DNA from: Poritiphilus sp965212595
GTDB lineage: Bacteria > Bacteroidota > Bacteroidia > Flavobacteriales > Flavobacteriaceae
NCBI GenBank assembly: GCA_965212595.1
Contig: CBDBVE010000014.1
Coordinates: 186,001-250,000, forward strand
Length of the DNA stretch: 64,000 nt
Direction of reading: 5' to 3'
Numbering within the stretch: position 1 is the stretch's first letter; each line of letters opens with the position of its first letter. Position numbers and translations under genes: made by a program. Shown in pieces: positions 9,304-18,098 of this stretch. Under the pieces are notes generated by a model. It made no database searches and was not told where the DNA came from. It saw nothing but the letters and a program-made list of their open reading frames with translations.

Positions 9304-9345
9304 CGTTAATAATTTAAGGTTAAAAAAAGGGGGGAATAGATGGGT

Positions 9346-9413
9346 CAAACTTAGGGCATGAGCTGCCTTAGGGCTGCCAGATATATCCCAGATGCTAACA
9401 ATTATTGCTCAAA
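9346..9413 (-). promoter_or_regulatory. Promoter and candidate operator of the barrel/lipoprotein unit
   Basis: On the minus strand TAAGTTTG (9353-9346) is a full match to TAnnTTTG, 43 bp before the ATG, with no TTG box at the right distance. About 40-65 bp further upstream lies ATGCTAACAAT, 4 bp, GCTCAAA (9392-9413, plus-strand reading). The same two-part element with identical spacing recurs at 12434-12455 before the hybrid kinase. A weak core promoter plus a shared upstream site suggests activator control. Confidence 0.5.
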
Positions 9414-9431
9414 AGCGTTTGAAAAAGAGAA

Positions 9432-12368
9432 TTAGTAGGCGGAAGGTGATACACCGTATAGTTCTTTAAAACATTTGGCGAAATAAGACAAATTGTTGAA
9501 GCCAACCTGATATGCTATTTGTGTAACGGTATCTGCTTTTTGAGATAATAGTTGGGCGGCTCTTTTCAAGCGAAAATTTCGAAGTACCTCACTGGGAGAT
9601 TCCCCTGTAAGAGCGCGTAATTTTCTGTGCAATTGTGATCTGCTCATGGCCATCCCCTTTTGTATTTCGGGTACGCCGAAGTTTGGGTTCATATATTCTG
9701 CTTCAAGAAGTGCAAGCAGACCTTCCAGGAACTTTTTATCAAGAGAGGAAGTCGCTATTTTATCAGGATCAATTTTTAGTTCTTTCTTGTCATAATAATC
9801 TCTTAGTCTAAGCCTTTGAGCGACCAAATTCTTAACCCTTACGTCGAGTTCATCGGCATCAAAGGGTTTTGTGAGATATTCATCGGCTCCGGACTCAAGG
9901 CCTTCAATTTTATTTCCGATACCTGCCCTGGCTGTAAGCATAATTATGGGGATGTGACTGGTTTCAAGATTCGTCTTCAATTTTTTGCAGAGTTCAATCC
10001 CATCCATTTTCGGCATCATTAAATCTGTAATAATTAAGCTGGGAGTTTTTGAAATTGCCTGCTCCATGCCTTCTTGCCCGTTCATGGCCTCATGTATACG
10101 GTATTTCTTCAGCAAGATCCCTTTAATAAACTGGCGCATGTCTTCGTTATCTTCTACCAATAAAATTTGAGGCAGGTCGCGTTGATCTTCTTTGTTTAAA
10201 TCAAATGCCGAGGATCTGGAATCGGCCGGATGCATAGCGGTTTTAGATAAATTTCGGTCTGCTTGTCTTGTTTTTATCTGTTCTATTGGCAATTGAATGG
10301 TAAAAAAAGTGCCTTTCCCCTCTTCGCTAGATACCGTAATTGTCCCGTCCATTAATTCTACCAGATCTTTAGAGAGCGATAGTCCTATCCCGGAGCCTTC
10401 CCGGTCCTTTGTCGTACCTCCATCTACCTGATAAAAGCGGTCGAAAATAAAGGGGAGTTTTTCTTCTGAAATGCCCCGCCCGGAATCTGAAACCTTTATA
10501 ATTAATTCTTCATTCACATAATTTGCCGAAAATCCTACAAACTCATGATCCTGGCTGAACTTAAAAGCATTGCTTAATAAATTATAGACCACCTTCTCTA
10601 ATTTATCGCGATCAAAAGAAGCCCACAAAAAGCCCTCAGGGATTGTTACGCGATAATCCATATTTCGTTGTGCGGCATGCGAGTTAAACGATGAGGCTGC
10701 CGTGCTTAAGAATTTGTATATGTCGCCTTCGGTAGGTTTTAGTTGCAATTTACCCTGGTCTATCCTGGAGAGTTCCAATAACTGATTAACAAGACTCAGA
10801 ACCTTATTGGTATTCCTTCGAATCATCTTAATATCTGCTCTCATTAAGTGGTCGTCCGGGTTTTGTTCGAGGTGTTCTATAGGCCCCTTGATCAAGGTTA
10901 AAGGTGTTCTGAACTCATGGGATATATTGGCAAAGAAATTGGATTTCAACTTATCCAGGTGCTGTAGCTCTTTGTTCGACCTTTTTTTTATGCGGTATTG
11001 ATTGTAAGCAAGCACTGCGGATAGCAGTGCTAACAGCGCCAGCGCAATAATAGCATTGCGTTCATTCTCTCTTTTGTTCAATTGCAATGTTTGCAATTCT
11101 TTTTCAGACGCCAGCAGAGCTATTTCCTTGGTTTTTTGTTCGTTTTGATATTTTGCTTCGATCTCACTTCCCAGCTCTCTCTTTTCTTTAGTGTAAAGAC
11201 TATCCTTTAGCACAACAAACTCCTGTAGATTTCTATAGGCCTGGTCTGTATTACCCGTCCTGGCATATCTTTTTGCCAGCCGTTCGTGTATATCCATCGC
11301 CAGAATATCTAACTTCAATGCATTAGCCACTTTGGCGGCATTATCTAAATAGGTAATTGAATTTTCGTCATCTTTTAATTCCCCGTACATATCTGCTACC
11401 GCCATGCTTGAATAACCTATCTGCACCGAATCGTCAACGGCCTGCGAAATTTCCAATGACTGCCTATACGATTTCAGTGCATCCTGAAAGTTCTCCTGTT
11501 TGCGATATATCTCTCCAAGGGTAAAATAGCAGTATGAAACTCTTTTTTTGTAGCCCAATTGTGTATAGAGCTCCCTTCCTTTTGTATTGAAAAATATTGC
11601 CGAATCTAGTTTGCCGATGTTTTTATAAACCACTGAAAGATTATAGGCCGAAAAGGCCTGGCCCGAAACATTGTTCAATTTGGTATAGACACTATCGGTA
11701 ATTTTAAAATACTGAACCGCACTCTCGTAGTTTTCCAGGCTTCGTTGTATGTATCCGATATTCCCAATTGCTACGGCATAATTGCGCTCATCCTTAAGCT
11801 GTAAAAAGTTTTTGGAGGCCATGGTAAAATATTCCATGGCTTTTGTATAATCACCACTTTGGGAATGAATAGCTCCTAAGCCCACATAAGATCTAGACAT
11901 ACGCCCCAGATCCTTTGTCTTTTTTGTAAGTACAATATTCTCTTCATACAATGCTATGGCTTGATCAAAATCTCCTTTTTGCCAATAGCTATTTCCCATC
12001 CCTACCAAAGCATCAGATTTCCCCTCGAGAAACCCATTCTTTTCAGCAAGTTTTATACTCGCCCGATGTACGGCTATGGCTGAATCTTCTCTAGACTGAA
12101 TCCTTAAAAAATCTCCATAACGCTTATAACCCTCAACGGTCAGATAGTCATTTCTGGAGGTTTTTGAAAGTTCAATCGCCTCTAGAATAATGGTTTCTGC
12201 CTTTTGTATTGAATCTTGCTGATATTCGTGAAACAGCTCTAGTAGAAGCTTTACCCTGGTAGAATCCGCATTTTGAAGACTTAACTCCTGCTTTAAACTA
12301 TCCAATTTAGTTTGCGAGTATAGCGTAATTGAGAAAAATAAAAATAGTATGAGAAAAGGCCTTACCAA
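9432..12368 (-). CDS. Hybrid two-component system protein: periplasmic TPR sensor, histidine kinase, receiver, AraC output
   Basis: 978 residues. Order: signal peptide (1-19); TPR repeats (~70-400) predicted periplasmic; membrane segment ~438-457; HisKA with NISHEFRTPL (phospho-acceptor His484); HATPase with LLSNAFKFS (~598), DSGRGIS (~628) and GSGIGLSLS (~658); receiver with LLVEDNEDMR and phospho-acceptor Asp782 in TDLMMPKMDG; AraC helix-turn-helix (~890-978) ending YFAKCFKELYGVSPSAY. Sensing, phosphorelay and DNA binding are thus in one chain. The start is TTG at 12368, because an in-frame TGA lies 6 bp upstream and no ATG follows before the signal peptide. It is a paralogue of 14873-17806. 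TTGTTAGCAT repeats lie upstream, and two small-RNA units are divergent from it. Confidence 0.9.
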   Translation of the reverse strand: MVRPFLILFLFFSITLYSQTKLDSLKQELSLQNADSTRVKLLLELFHEYQQDSIQKAETIILEAIELSKTSRNDYLTVEGYKRYGDFLRIQSREDSAIAVHRASIKLAEKNGFLEGKSDALVGMGNSYWQKGDFDQAIALYEENIVLTKKTKDLGRMSRSYVGLGAIHSQSGDYTKAMEYFTMASKNFLQLKDERNYAVAIGNIGYIQRSLENYESAVQYFKITDSVYTKLNNVSGQAFSAYNLSVVYKNIGKLDSAIFFNTKGRELYTQLGYKKRVSYCYFTLGEIYRKQENFQDALKSYRQSLEISQAVDDSVQIGYSSMAVADMYGELKDDENSITYLDNAAKVANALKLDILAMDIHERLAKRYARTGNTDQAYRNLQEFVVLKDSLYTKEKRELGSEIEAKYQNEQKTKEIALLASEKELQTLQLNKRENERNAIIALALLALLSAVLAYNQYRIKKRSNKELQHLDKLKSNFFANISHEFRTPLTLIKGPIEHLEQNPDDHLMRADIKMIRRNTNKVLSLVNQLLELSRIDQGKLQLKPTEGDIYKFLSTAASSFNSHAAQRNMDYRVTIPEGFLWASFDRDKLEKVVYNLLSNAFKFSQDHEFVGFSANYVNEELIIKVSDSGRGISEEKLPFIFDRFYQVDGGTTKDREGSGIGLSLSKDLVELMDGTITVSSEEGKGTFFTIQLPIEQIKTRQADRNLSKTAMHPADSRSSAFDLNKEDQRDLPQILLVEDNEDMRQFIKGILLKKYRIHEAMNGQEGMEQAISKTPSLIITDLMMPKMDGIELCKKLKTNLETSHIPIIMLTARAGIGNKIEGLESGADEYLTKPFDADELDVRVKNLVAQRLRLRDYYDKKELKIDPDKIATSSLDKKFLEGLLALLEAEYMNPNFGVPEIQKGMAMSRSQLHRKLRALTGESPSEVLRNFRLKRAAQLLSQKADTVTQIAYQVGFNNLSYFAKCFKELYGVSPSAY

Positions 12369-12433
12369 ACTTCAGATTTATATAGACAAGATATTGAATT
12401 TCAAGGGATAATATTATCAAGGCTGTGAAATCT

Positions 12434-12464
12434 ATGCTAACAATATATGCTCAAATGCTAACAA
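12434..12464 (-). repeat. TTGTTAGCAT direct repeats, 21 bp apart, upstream of the hybrid kinase
   Basis: ATGCTAACAA occurs at 12434-12443 and again at 12455-12464, exactly 21 bp (two helical turns) apart; in the gene's own orientation it reads TTGTTAGCAT. A partial copy (TTGAGCAT) lies between. The site is 66-97 bp upstream of the kinase start. AraC-family proteins commonly bind direct repeats with this spacing, so this may be an autoregulatory operator. The role is inferred. Confidence 0.55.
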
Positions 12465-12516
12465 AGTAAGATGCAACGCTGTCAGGTATCTCAGGATTAT
12501 CCTGATATCTGGTCTT

Positions 12517-12582
12517 TTCACAACAAAACCATCGCTATTCACAACAATAATTTACAAATCTGTCAATGGGAAGTTACATTTA
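12517..12582 (+). promoter_or_regulatory. Operator-promoter unit 1 (two TTCACAACA boxes, AATTTA, N20, TACATTTA)
   Basis: TTCACAACA at 12517-12525 and 12538-12546 (offset 21 bp), then 2 bp, AATTTA (12549-12554), exactly 20 bp, TACATTTA (12575-12582). The spacing is identical in units 2 and 3. The -7-like box resembles TAnnTTTG with A in the last position. The nearer repeat abuts the -33 region, the usual place for a class II activator. Confidence 0.65.
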
Positions 12583-12586
12583 CTAC

Positions 12587-12749
12587 TGTAATTAAGTGTT
12601 AGTGTGAATCCCAAATTGAACCGCGACTTAATTTTCAAATGCTAAGATTCCCCAAATCGGCATTTGGCCTAAAAACAGTAATAAGACCAAACCTTGTTTA
12701 CAGAACCTGCTTAACTAATCAAGTCCTGACTGAGAAGCCAGGACTTTTT
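12587..12749 (+). ncRNA. Candidate small RNA, copy 1
   Basis: It starts at the conserved TGTAATTAAGTG, 4 bp after the -7 box, and ends in a terminator (AGTCCTG stem, CAGGACT, T-run, 12721-12749). It shares with the other copies the 5' block ...GTGT..ATCCCAAA..GAACC and the 3' block TTTACAGA.CT.CTTAACTAA before the terminator. The 5' AATTAAGT can pair perfectly with ACTTAATT at 12626-12633, or alternatively with GCTTAACTA at 12709-12717. The first possible codons (GTG TTA GTG TGA) stop at once, so it is not coding in this phase. It lies divergent from the hybrid kinase gene. Confidence 0.6.
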
Positions 12750-12838
12750 CTTTTACCAAATTTTGGAGGCAAGCAAAATATATAAGAAACCTACGGGTTT
12801 TGTATGTCACTCATCGAAGAAATTACCCGTTCATATTT

Positions 12839-12904
12839 TTCACAACATTTAGGGCTCGGTTCACAACATAAATTTAGTAAAGCTCGGTTGCTGGTCTATC
12901 TTTA
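12839..12904 (+). promoter_or_regulatory. Operator-promoter unit 2
   Basis: TTCACAACA at 12839-12847 and 12860-12868 (offset 21), 2 bp, AATTTA (12871-12876), 20 bp, TATCTTTA (12897-12904). The similarity with unit 3 extends about 27 bp further upstream (CGAAGAAATT..CCGTTCATATTT), showing that these two arose from the same duplication. Confidence 0.65.
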
Positions 12905-12907
12905 CCA

Positions 12908-13064
12908 TGTAATTAAGTGCAAGTGTTTATCCCAAATCGAACCTTGGACTTGACCGAAAAGTTAGAAACCCAAATTTTAAGAGTTTAACCAAACGACCCA
13001 ATAACCAACCAGATTTTACAGACCTACTTAATTAAAAAAACCCTGACAATGTCAGGGTTTTTTT
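12908..13064 (+). ncRNA. Candidate small RNA, copy 2
   Basis: It begins TGTAATTAAGTGC (12908) and ends at the strong terminator 13034-13064. The 5' UUAAGU can pair with ACUUGA at 12948-12953 (one G-U) or, as nine perfect pairs, UAAUUAAGU with ACUUAAUUA at 13026-13034. The middle is C/A-rich and looks unstructured (several ACCAA and ACCCAA stretches), as often seen in RNAs that pair with targets. One 23-codon GTG frame exists here but is destroyed by indels in the other copies. Confidence 0.6.
13034..13064. terminator. Bidirectional intrinsic terminator
   Basis: A7, CCCTGAC, loop AAT, GTCAGGG, T7. It serves the small RNA copy 2 on the plus strand and the convergent lipoprotein gene 13079-13621 on the minus strand. 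Confidence 0.9.
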
Positions 13065-13078
13065 AATGGTCAAAGGAC

Positions 13079-13621
13079 TCATTGCTTTATTGCAACAAAG
13101 CTGCCTTGTATATCTATTTTAGGGTTGTTAAAGGGATCTGATCCTGAAAGAAGCTCTCCCAAAGACATATTAAATCTACCTTCGAGACGGTTGCCATCGA
13201 CTTTTGTAATGGTCACAGAACCTCCATTTGCACTTGCCGTACTAAAACTCCTGCGGTCTCCGGCAAGTGTGCTTCCTATTCCTAAATCGGCCCAGGAATC
13301 CCTTGTTTCGATGGGAATATTAACGATTTGCCCGCCGCCGTCCATCACAACCATTGGATTTACTTCGAAAGATCCTGTAGCAATAGGGTCTAGCACTATT
13401 CTAATATCCAACTCATCTGATTCCGCCCTAAGGCTGATAAATGTCTGATCAAAAGACCCGGTAGGGCCAAAATTGGCATTATCTCCAGTTACCGTTTTAG
13501 ATGCGGCTCCGGAAATGGTATAGGTAAAACTTGCGGTTTGAGAAGGTGCCTCAGGATCAGAGTCTTTAGAGCACGAAACAAGAAAAAGAAAAGTGGTTAT
13601 TACTAAAATTAAATTTTTCAT
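13079..13621 (-). CDS. Small lipoprotein, paralogue of the one at 8207-8731
   Basis: 180 residues from the ATG at 13621 (MKNLILVITTFLFLVSC lipobox, then SKDSDPEAP); the longer frame to 13642 adds seven unlikely residues. The body opens ASFTYTISGAASKTVTG, paralleling FTFEITGAINKTMTG of the other paralogue. A later 'GGSVTITKVDGNRLEGRF' also has its counterpart. No catalytic motif; function unknown. Probably an outer-membrane-anchored beta-sandwich. It shares its terminator region with small RNA copy 2. Confidence 0.75.
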   Translation of the reverse strand: MKNLILVITTFLFLVSCSKDSDPEAPSQTASFTYTISGAASKTVTGDNANFGPTGSFDQTFISLRAESDELDIRIVLDPIATGSFEVNPMVVMDGGGQIVNIPIETRDSWADLGIGSTLAGDRRSFSTASANGGSVTITKVDGNRLEGRFNMSLGELLSGSDPFNNPKIDIQGSFVAIKQ

Positions 13622-13667
13622 TTTTTCAGTTTTATATTTCAACTATGAATTTTAAGAAGTCTGGCAT

Positions 13668-14674
13668 TTATTGAAAATATGCCAGTAGCTGGACTACCTC
13701 TTCAGGATCGGGTACATGCCCACCTCCAAAAGTCTTACCATTAATATGGTAGAGCACAGGGATGACAAGTGCTACTTCCTCCGTAAGAATACAGGCATCA
13801 TGTTCTAAGGTATCTGTAATGGCTCCGTTGGCATCTGCAATTAGAATATTTTCCGTTCCATTTGATGCGCCTATTGGTGGATTTGTGAGATTGACAAAAT
13901 CATTCATAAAATCTATGGGCTCTCCTACCTTTCTTGTTTTCTTGAGATAGGCCAACCAAAAAGTATAAGTGCCATTGGGAATCAACCCCTTCCAAAACAA
14001 CTTCCACAGAAGCCGAATTTCCATTACAACTTACTTTCAAGTTTCCTTTTGCTTTTTTAAATTCCGATAATGTTATGTGATGGTTATCTGGCGCCTTAAT
14101 TGCGGTTAATAGCCCTAAGGGTGCGTCAAAGATGTTGGCTGCATAGAGTGGCTCATTTGGACTAACAGGTGTGTTCCCATCTTTATCTACTATCTCTTCG
14201 AGCAATTGTACCTCCCCAAAATTCAAATGTGCTTTTACCGGTTGCGACTCAATAACAAATTGCGCCGTAGCGCTTTGTCCGGATTGGACGTTTACAGAAA
14301 CCGGGTTGGCCGTTGTTGCCTCAGTAGAAAGAGGTAAGTGCACGCTCACTTCATAAGTGCCGGCATCTTTGGTTTTTCCAGTAAAATTACCGTTTGCATC
14401 GGTCTCCACGGAGGTATTTTCCTGGCCTTTAGCAAAGGTCACTGCCGAACCGGGATAGGCATTTCCATTCCCGTCCTTGACAGAACCGCTGATTTCTCCG
14501 CCGGAGTTCCCTTGAGGGCCTTCATTTCCCTCATCGCCGCTGCTAGAGCAGCCAAAAAAATGCCGTCATGCAAATAGTGGCCGCCATAAGTGCCATAAGT
14601 CCGAAAATAGTTTGGATACCGGTATCAAACTTCCGATTTGGCATCCACCTACTGTTTTTAGTTAATAAATTCAT
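13668..14674 (-). pseudogene. Lipoprotein gene broken by two homopolymer frameshifts (CarboxypepD_reg-like domain)
   Basis: Reading from the ATG at 14674, the frame runs into a stop just after a T7 run (14556-14562 as A7 on the plus strand). Removing one base joins it to GCSSSGDEGNEG, a perfect lipobox. The second part 'GGEISGSVKDGNGNAYPGS' onward is a CarboxypepD_reg/SpaA-like beta domain. At a G4 run (C 13986-13989) the frame breaks again; removing one base gives 'VVLEGLIPNGTYTFWL' and continues to TAA at 13668. Restored length is about 335 residues. Both lesions are +1 in homopolymers, so sequencing error, a true pseudogene or phase variation are all possible. The C-terminal part contains 'NGKTFGGGHVPDPEEV'. 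Confidence 0.75.
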
Positions 14675-14872
14675 TGCCTACTTTTTTAAATTTTACATAA
14701 AGCTCATGGGGGAATCCAAAATCTATTCTCAAAACTATTCGAGTTCAGCTCTTGGGGCTAATAGATAGGTTCCATAAACTGACTTTATGGTTCCAAATGC
14801 CTAAGCAGGAAGATTATTGAAATTTTTAATTGGCTGTAAGGCAGTTTGCCGGGAAGAAACTAAGAGTACAGT

Positions 14873-17806
14873 TTAATAGGAAGAAGGAGAAACGCCATAT
14901 ACCTCTTTAAAGCATTTTGCGAAATAAGAGAGGTTGTTGAACCCTACTTTGTAGGCTATTTGGGTAACGCTATCGGCTTTTTGAGAAAGTAGTTGCGCCG
15001 CTCTTTTAAGTCTGAAATTTCGAAGCAATTCTCCAGGAGCTTCATTGGTTAGGGCCTTTAATTTACGATGCAATTGTGTTTTACTCATGGCCAGGGCTTC
15101 TTGCATTGTGGGTACTCCAAAATCGGCGTTCGAATAATTGTCTTCTAATAGGTCTACCAGTTTTTCCAGGAACTGCTGGTCTATTGAATTCACCGTAATT
15201 TTTTTGGGATCTACCTGAATTTCCTTATTAGAATAAAGTTCCCTTAGTTTTTTTCGCTGTTCGATCAGATTTTTCGTTCGTGCCAGTAGTTCTTTCGCAT
15301 CAAAAGGTTTGGTTAGGTAGTCATCTGCTCCCGTTTCAAGACCTTCAATTTTGTTTTCCATCCCTGCTTTTGCAGTGAGCATAATTACGGGGATATGGCT
15401 AGTATTCACATTTGTTTTGAGCCGTTTGCATAGTTCAATACCGTCCATTTTAGGCATCATAAGGTCGGTAATTATCAAGTCAGGAGATGTTCCGATTGCT
15501 TGCTTTAAGCCCTCGCTACCATCTACCGCTGCTTTAACTTTATAAGCGCCTATTAGACCTTTTCCAATGAAATTGCGCATATCGGCATTGTCTTCTACCA
15601 ATAATATGCTGGGCAATTCTCGAGAATCCTCTTTTATGAATTCATATGAAAGGGTTGAAATTCTTCTTTCAGTTGTCGTATTCTTGACAACTGGTTTTTT
15701 CCCAGTTTTAATTTCCTGAATGGGTACATGCACAGTAAAAATTGATCCTTTATTTAGCTCGCTGGAGACCGTAATTGTTCCGTCCATCATTTCTACTAAA
15801 TCCCTGGATAAAGAAAGCCCAATTCCAGAACCTTCATGCTCTTTTGTAGCGCTCCCATCCGCCTGATAAAAACGATCAAAAATAAAGGGGATTTGTTCCT
15901 TAGAAATCCCTTTACCAGTATCGGAGACAACTATTTGCAACTGCTGTTCCTTGTGGGTAGCCTCCACAGCAATAACTGAATTTTCTTCACTAAATTTAAA
16001 GGCATTACTCAATAAATTATATACAATCTTTTCCATTTTGTCGCGGTCAAAAGCTGCCCAAAGTACTTGCCGCGGTATTTGAACCCTATAATCTATCGCG
16101 CGCTGTGCCGCATGCGAATTGAAAGAAGCTGTTGCAGTACGAAGGCATCTGTAAATATCCCCTTCAGTAGGCTCTAATTTAATGTTACCTGCATCAATTT
16201 TAGAGAGGTCTAATAGTTGATTTACTAATTTGAGAACACGCGTAGAATTTCTTCTTATCATTTTAATCTCCTCCAACCCCAGTTGTTCTTGAGGATTTTG
16301 TTCCAGGTATTCTATGGGTCCTTTAATCAGTGTAAGTGGTGTTCGGAATTCATGTGAAATGTTAGCAAAGAAGCTAGATTTCATACGATCTAATTCTTTA
16401 AGTTTTCTGTTAGCCTTTTGTTTAATCCGATATTGGTTATATAAAAGCCCTGCCAGTATGAACAATATCAGTGAAAAGGCTATAATACCATTGCGTTCAT
16501 TTAATCTCTTATTCAATTGCAATGTTTGCAATTCCTTTTCAGACTCCAAAAGATCTATTTCTTTACTCTTTTGCTCATTTTGATATTTGGCTTCAATATC
16601 TGTAGCAAGCTCTCGCTTCTCTTTGGTGTACAAGCTATCTCGCAAAACAGTGTATCTACTCTGACTCTCATAGGCTCTAGCAAAGTCACCAACTGATGCA
16701 TAAATACCCGCCAAAGCTTGGTTCGCCCTCATTTCTCCCAGTTCATTCTCGTTAAGCTTCGCAATGCTTAAAGCGTTTAAGTAATTCGTCTTGGCTTTCT
16801 CTGGTTGCTGTAGTTCTCTATAGCAGTCACCAATGGCTTTTTGAGTAGTTGTAATTCCTACAGAATCCTTCGCCTCAATGGCGTGAACCATTCTTTTTTG
16901 AAAAGCTGCCAAAGCCTCTTGGTATCTCTGTTGTTTCCAATAAATAGTCCCCAGGGTATAACTGGTAAAACTAGCCTGCCGCATTTGTCCGGATTGTTCA
17001 TAACTGGTCAGAGCCTTTTCACTATAGTCAATGGCCTGATCTAATTGTCCCATCTTATTATACAACCTGCCCAAGGCATACCATACAAAAGTTTGGGTAG
17101 CCTTAAAATCTATGATTTTGGCAACGCTATCACTTTCTTTTAAATACTGTACAGCACTTTTAAAATTTGATAACTTTTCCTGTAACATCCCCATATTGGC
17201 CAGGTTAATAGAGTAATCCTGAAGATTTCCAAGTTCTTGATGCTTTTTTGATGATAAGACATAGTACTCCATGGCTTTGGTATATTCACCAATTTGATTG
17301 TAGGCACTCCCTATGCCGCCATAAGCCTGCCCCATTCTCTTATTGTCTTTCATTTTAGTGGCAAGACTTAAGTTTTTTTGATGGTATTCAAGCGCTTTTT
17401 CTTGTTCTCCTCTTCTTTGATAGATATAGGCAAGGCCATTATAGGCATCAGATACTCCTGCCTGGAGGTCTATAGTTTCTGCAAGTTCTTTACTTTTTTT
17501 ATACATGAGGATTGCCGAATCTATTTGGGTTTGCCCCCGTAAATACTGTGCATATCTGTTGTAGCTCCTTACCTGTGAAGGAATATGCTTCGCATCCTTA
17601 GAAAGCTTTAGTGCTTGCAAAATTACTTTTTTGGCTTCCGCTGCCGAACTGTGTTTATAACGGTCAAAAAGCTCAATTAGAACTCTCACCTTAGAAGTAT
17701 CCGAGATGGCTTTGGTTAGTTCCAATTCCAAGCTATCTGTCTTCGACTGCGAATGGGCCAAAACAGGGAGGAGCAAAATAGTTGAGAGTATTAAAAGCCT
17801 TTTCAT
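14873..17806 (-). CDS. Second hybrid two-component protein, paralogue of 9432-12368
   Basis: 977 residues with the same order: signal peptide MKRLLILSTILLLPVLAHSQ, TPR array (~80-395), membrane segment ~439-456, HisKA with NISHEFRTPL (His ~485), HATPase (LLSNAFKFS, DTGKGIS, GSGIGLSLS), receiver with LLVEDNADMR and ITDLMMPKMDG, AraC HTH ending YFAKCFKEVYGVSPSSY. The kinase, receiver and HTH parts are close to identical in many stretches to the other paralogue, while the periplasmic TPR part has diverged. That suggests different signals but overlapping DNA targets. A single TGCTAACA (17885-17892) lies 79 bp upstream. Small RNA copy 3 and a tiny lipoprotein gene are divergent from it. Confidence 0.9.
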   Translation of the reverse strand: MKRLLILSTILLLPVLAHSQSKTDSLELELTKAISDTSKVRVLIELFDRYKHSSAAEAKKVILQALKLSKDAKHIPSQVRSYNRYAQYLRGQTQIDSAILMYKKSKELAETIDLQAGVSDAYNGLAYIYQRRGEQEKALEYHQKNLSLATKMKDNKRMGQAYGGIGSAYNQIGEYTKAMEYYVLSSKKHQELGNLQDYSINLANMGMLQEKLSNFKSAVQYLKESDSVAKIIDFKATQTFVWYALGRLYNKMGQLDQAIDYSEKALTSYEQSGQMRQASFTSYTLGTIYWKQQRYQEALAAFQKRMVHAIEAKDSVGITTTQKAIGDCYRELQQPEKAKTNYLNALSIAKLNENELGEMRANQALAGIYASVGDFARAYESQSRYTVLRDSLYTKEKRELATDIEAKYQNEQKSKEIDLLESEKELQTLQLNKRLNERNGIIAFSLILFILAGLLYNQYRIKQKANRKLKELDRMKSSFFANISHEFRTPLTLIKGPIEYLEQNPQEQLGLEEIKMIRRNSTRVLKLVNQLLDLSKIDAGNIKLEPTEGDIYRCLRTATASFNSHAAQRAIDYRVQIPRQVLWAAFDRDKMEKIVYNLLSNAFKFSEENSVIAVEATHKEQQLQIVVSDTGKGISKEQIPFIFDRFYQADGSATKEHEGSGIGLSLSRDLVEMMDGTITVSSELNKGSIFTVHVPIQEIKTGKKPVVKNTTTERRISTLSYEFIKEDSRELPSILLVEDNADMRNFIGKGLIGAYKVKAAVDGSEGLKQAIGTSPDLIITDLMMPKMDGIELCKRLKTNVNTSHIPVIMLTAKAGMENKIEGLETGADDYLTKPFDAKELLARTKNLIEQRKKLRELYSNKEIQVDPKKITVNSIDQQFLEKLVDLLEDNYSNADFGVPTMQEALAMSKTQLHRKLKALTNEAPGELLRNFRLKRAAQLLSQKADSVTQIAYKVGFNNLSYFAKCFKEVYGVSPSSY

Positions 17807-18098
17807 TTTAAGAATTCCCTATACAAGATAGCTAATTATCAAGTATTTGCATTTTCATCAATGATAAAAGGAGTCTTCTACTTTTGCTAACATAGAAGTG
17901 CCAAATCGAGAAAGAATGGTTTCAATTCAGTTAAAAAATGTACTTTTTTTGTTTTAATTATTTGTCTCTATGAAATATCGGACTTCTAACTAGTAGGGTC
18001 AAATTTAATCTTGATTTTTTGGCCGAACCAACGAAATATGAAAATGTCCACTACGATATTTTGGAAATTTCCTATCTTACATTTATAAAATCATCCTT

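Noticed and set aside
12914..12990. 23-codon GTG frame inside small RNA copy 2 (possible micropeptide)
   Set aside because: Copies 1 and 3 break this frame by indels and early stops, so it is not conserved as coding.
14772..14790. CCATAAA-CTGAC-TTTATGG hairpin as terminator of the second kinase
   Set aside because: It lies more than 80 bp downstream of the stop, has no T-run and a weak AT stem.
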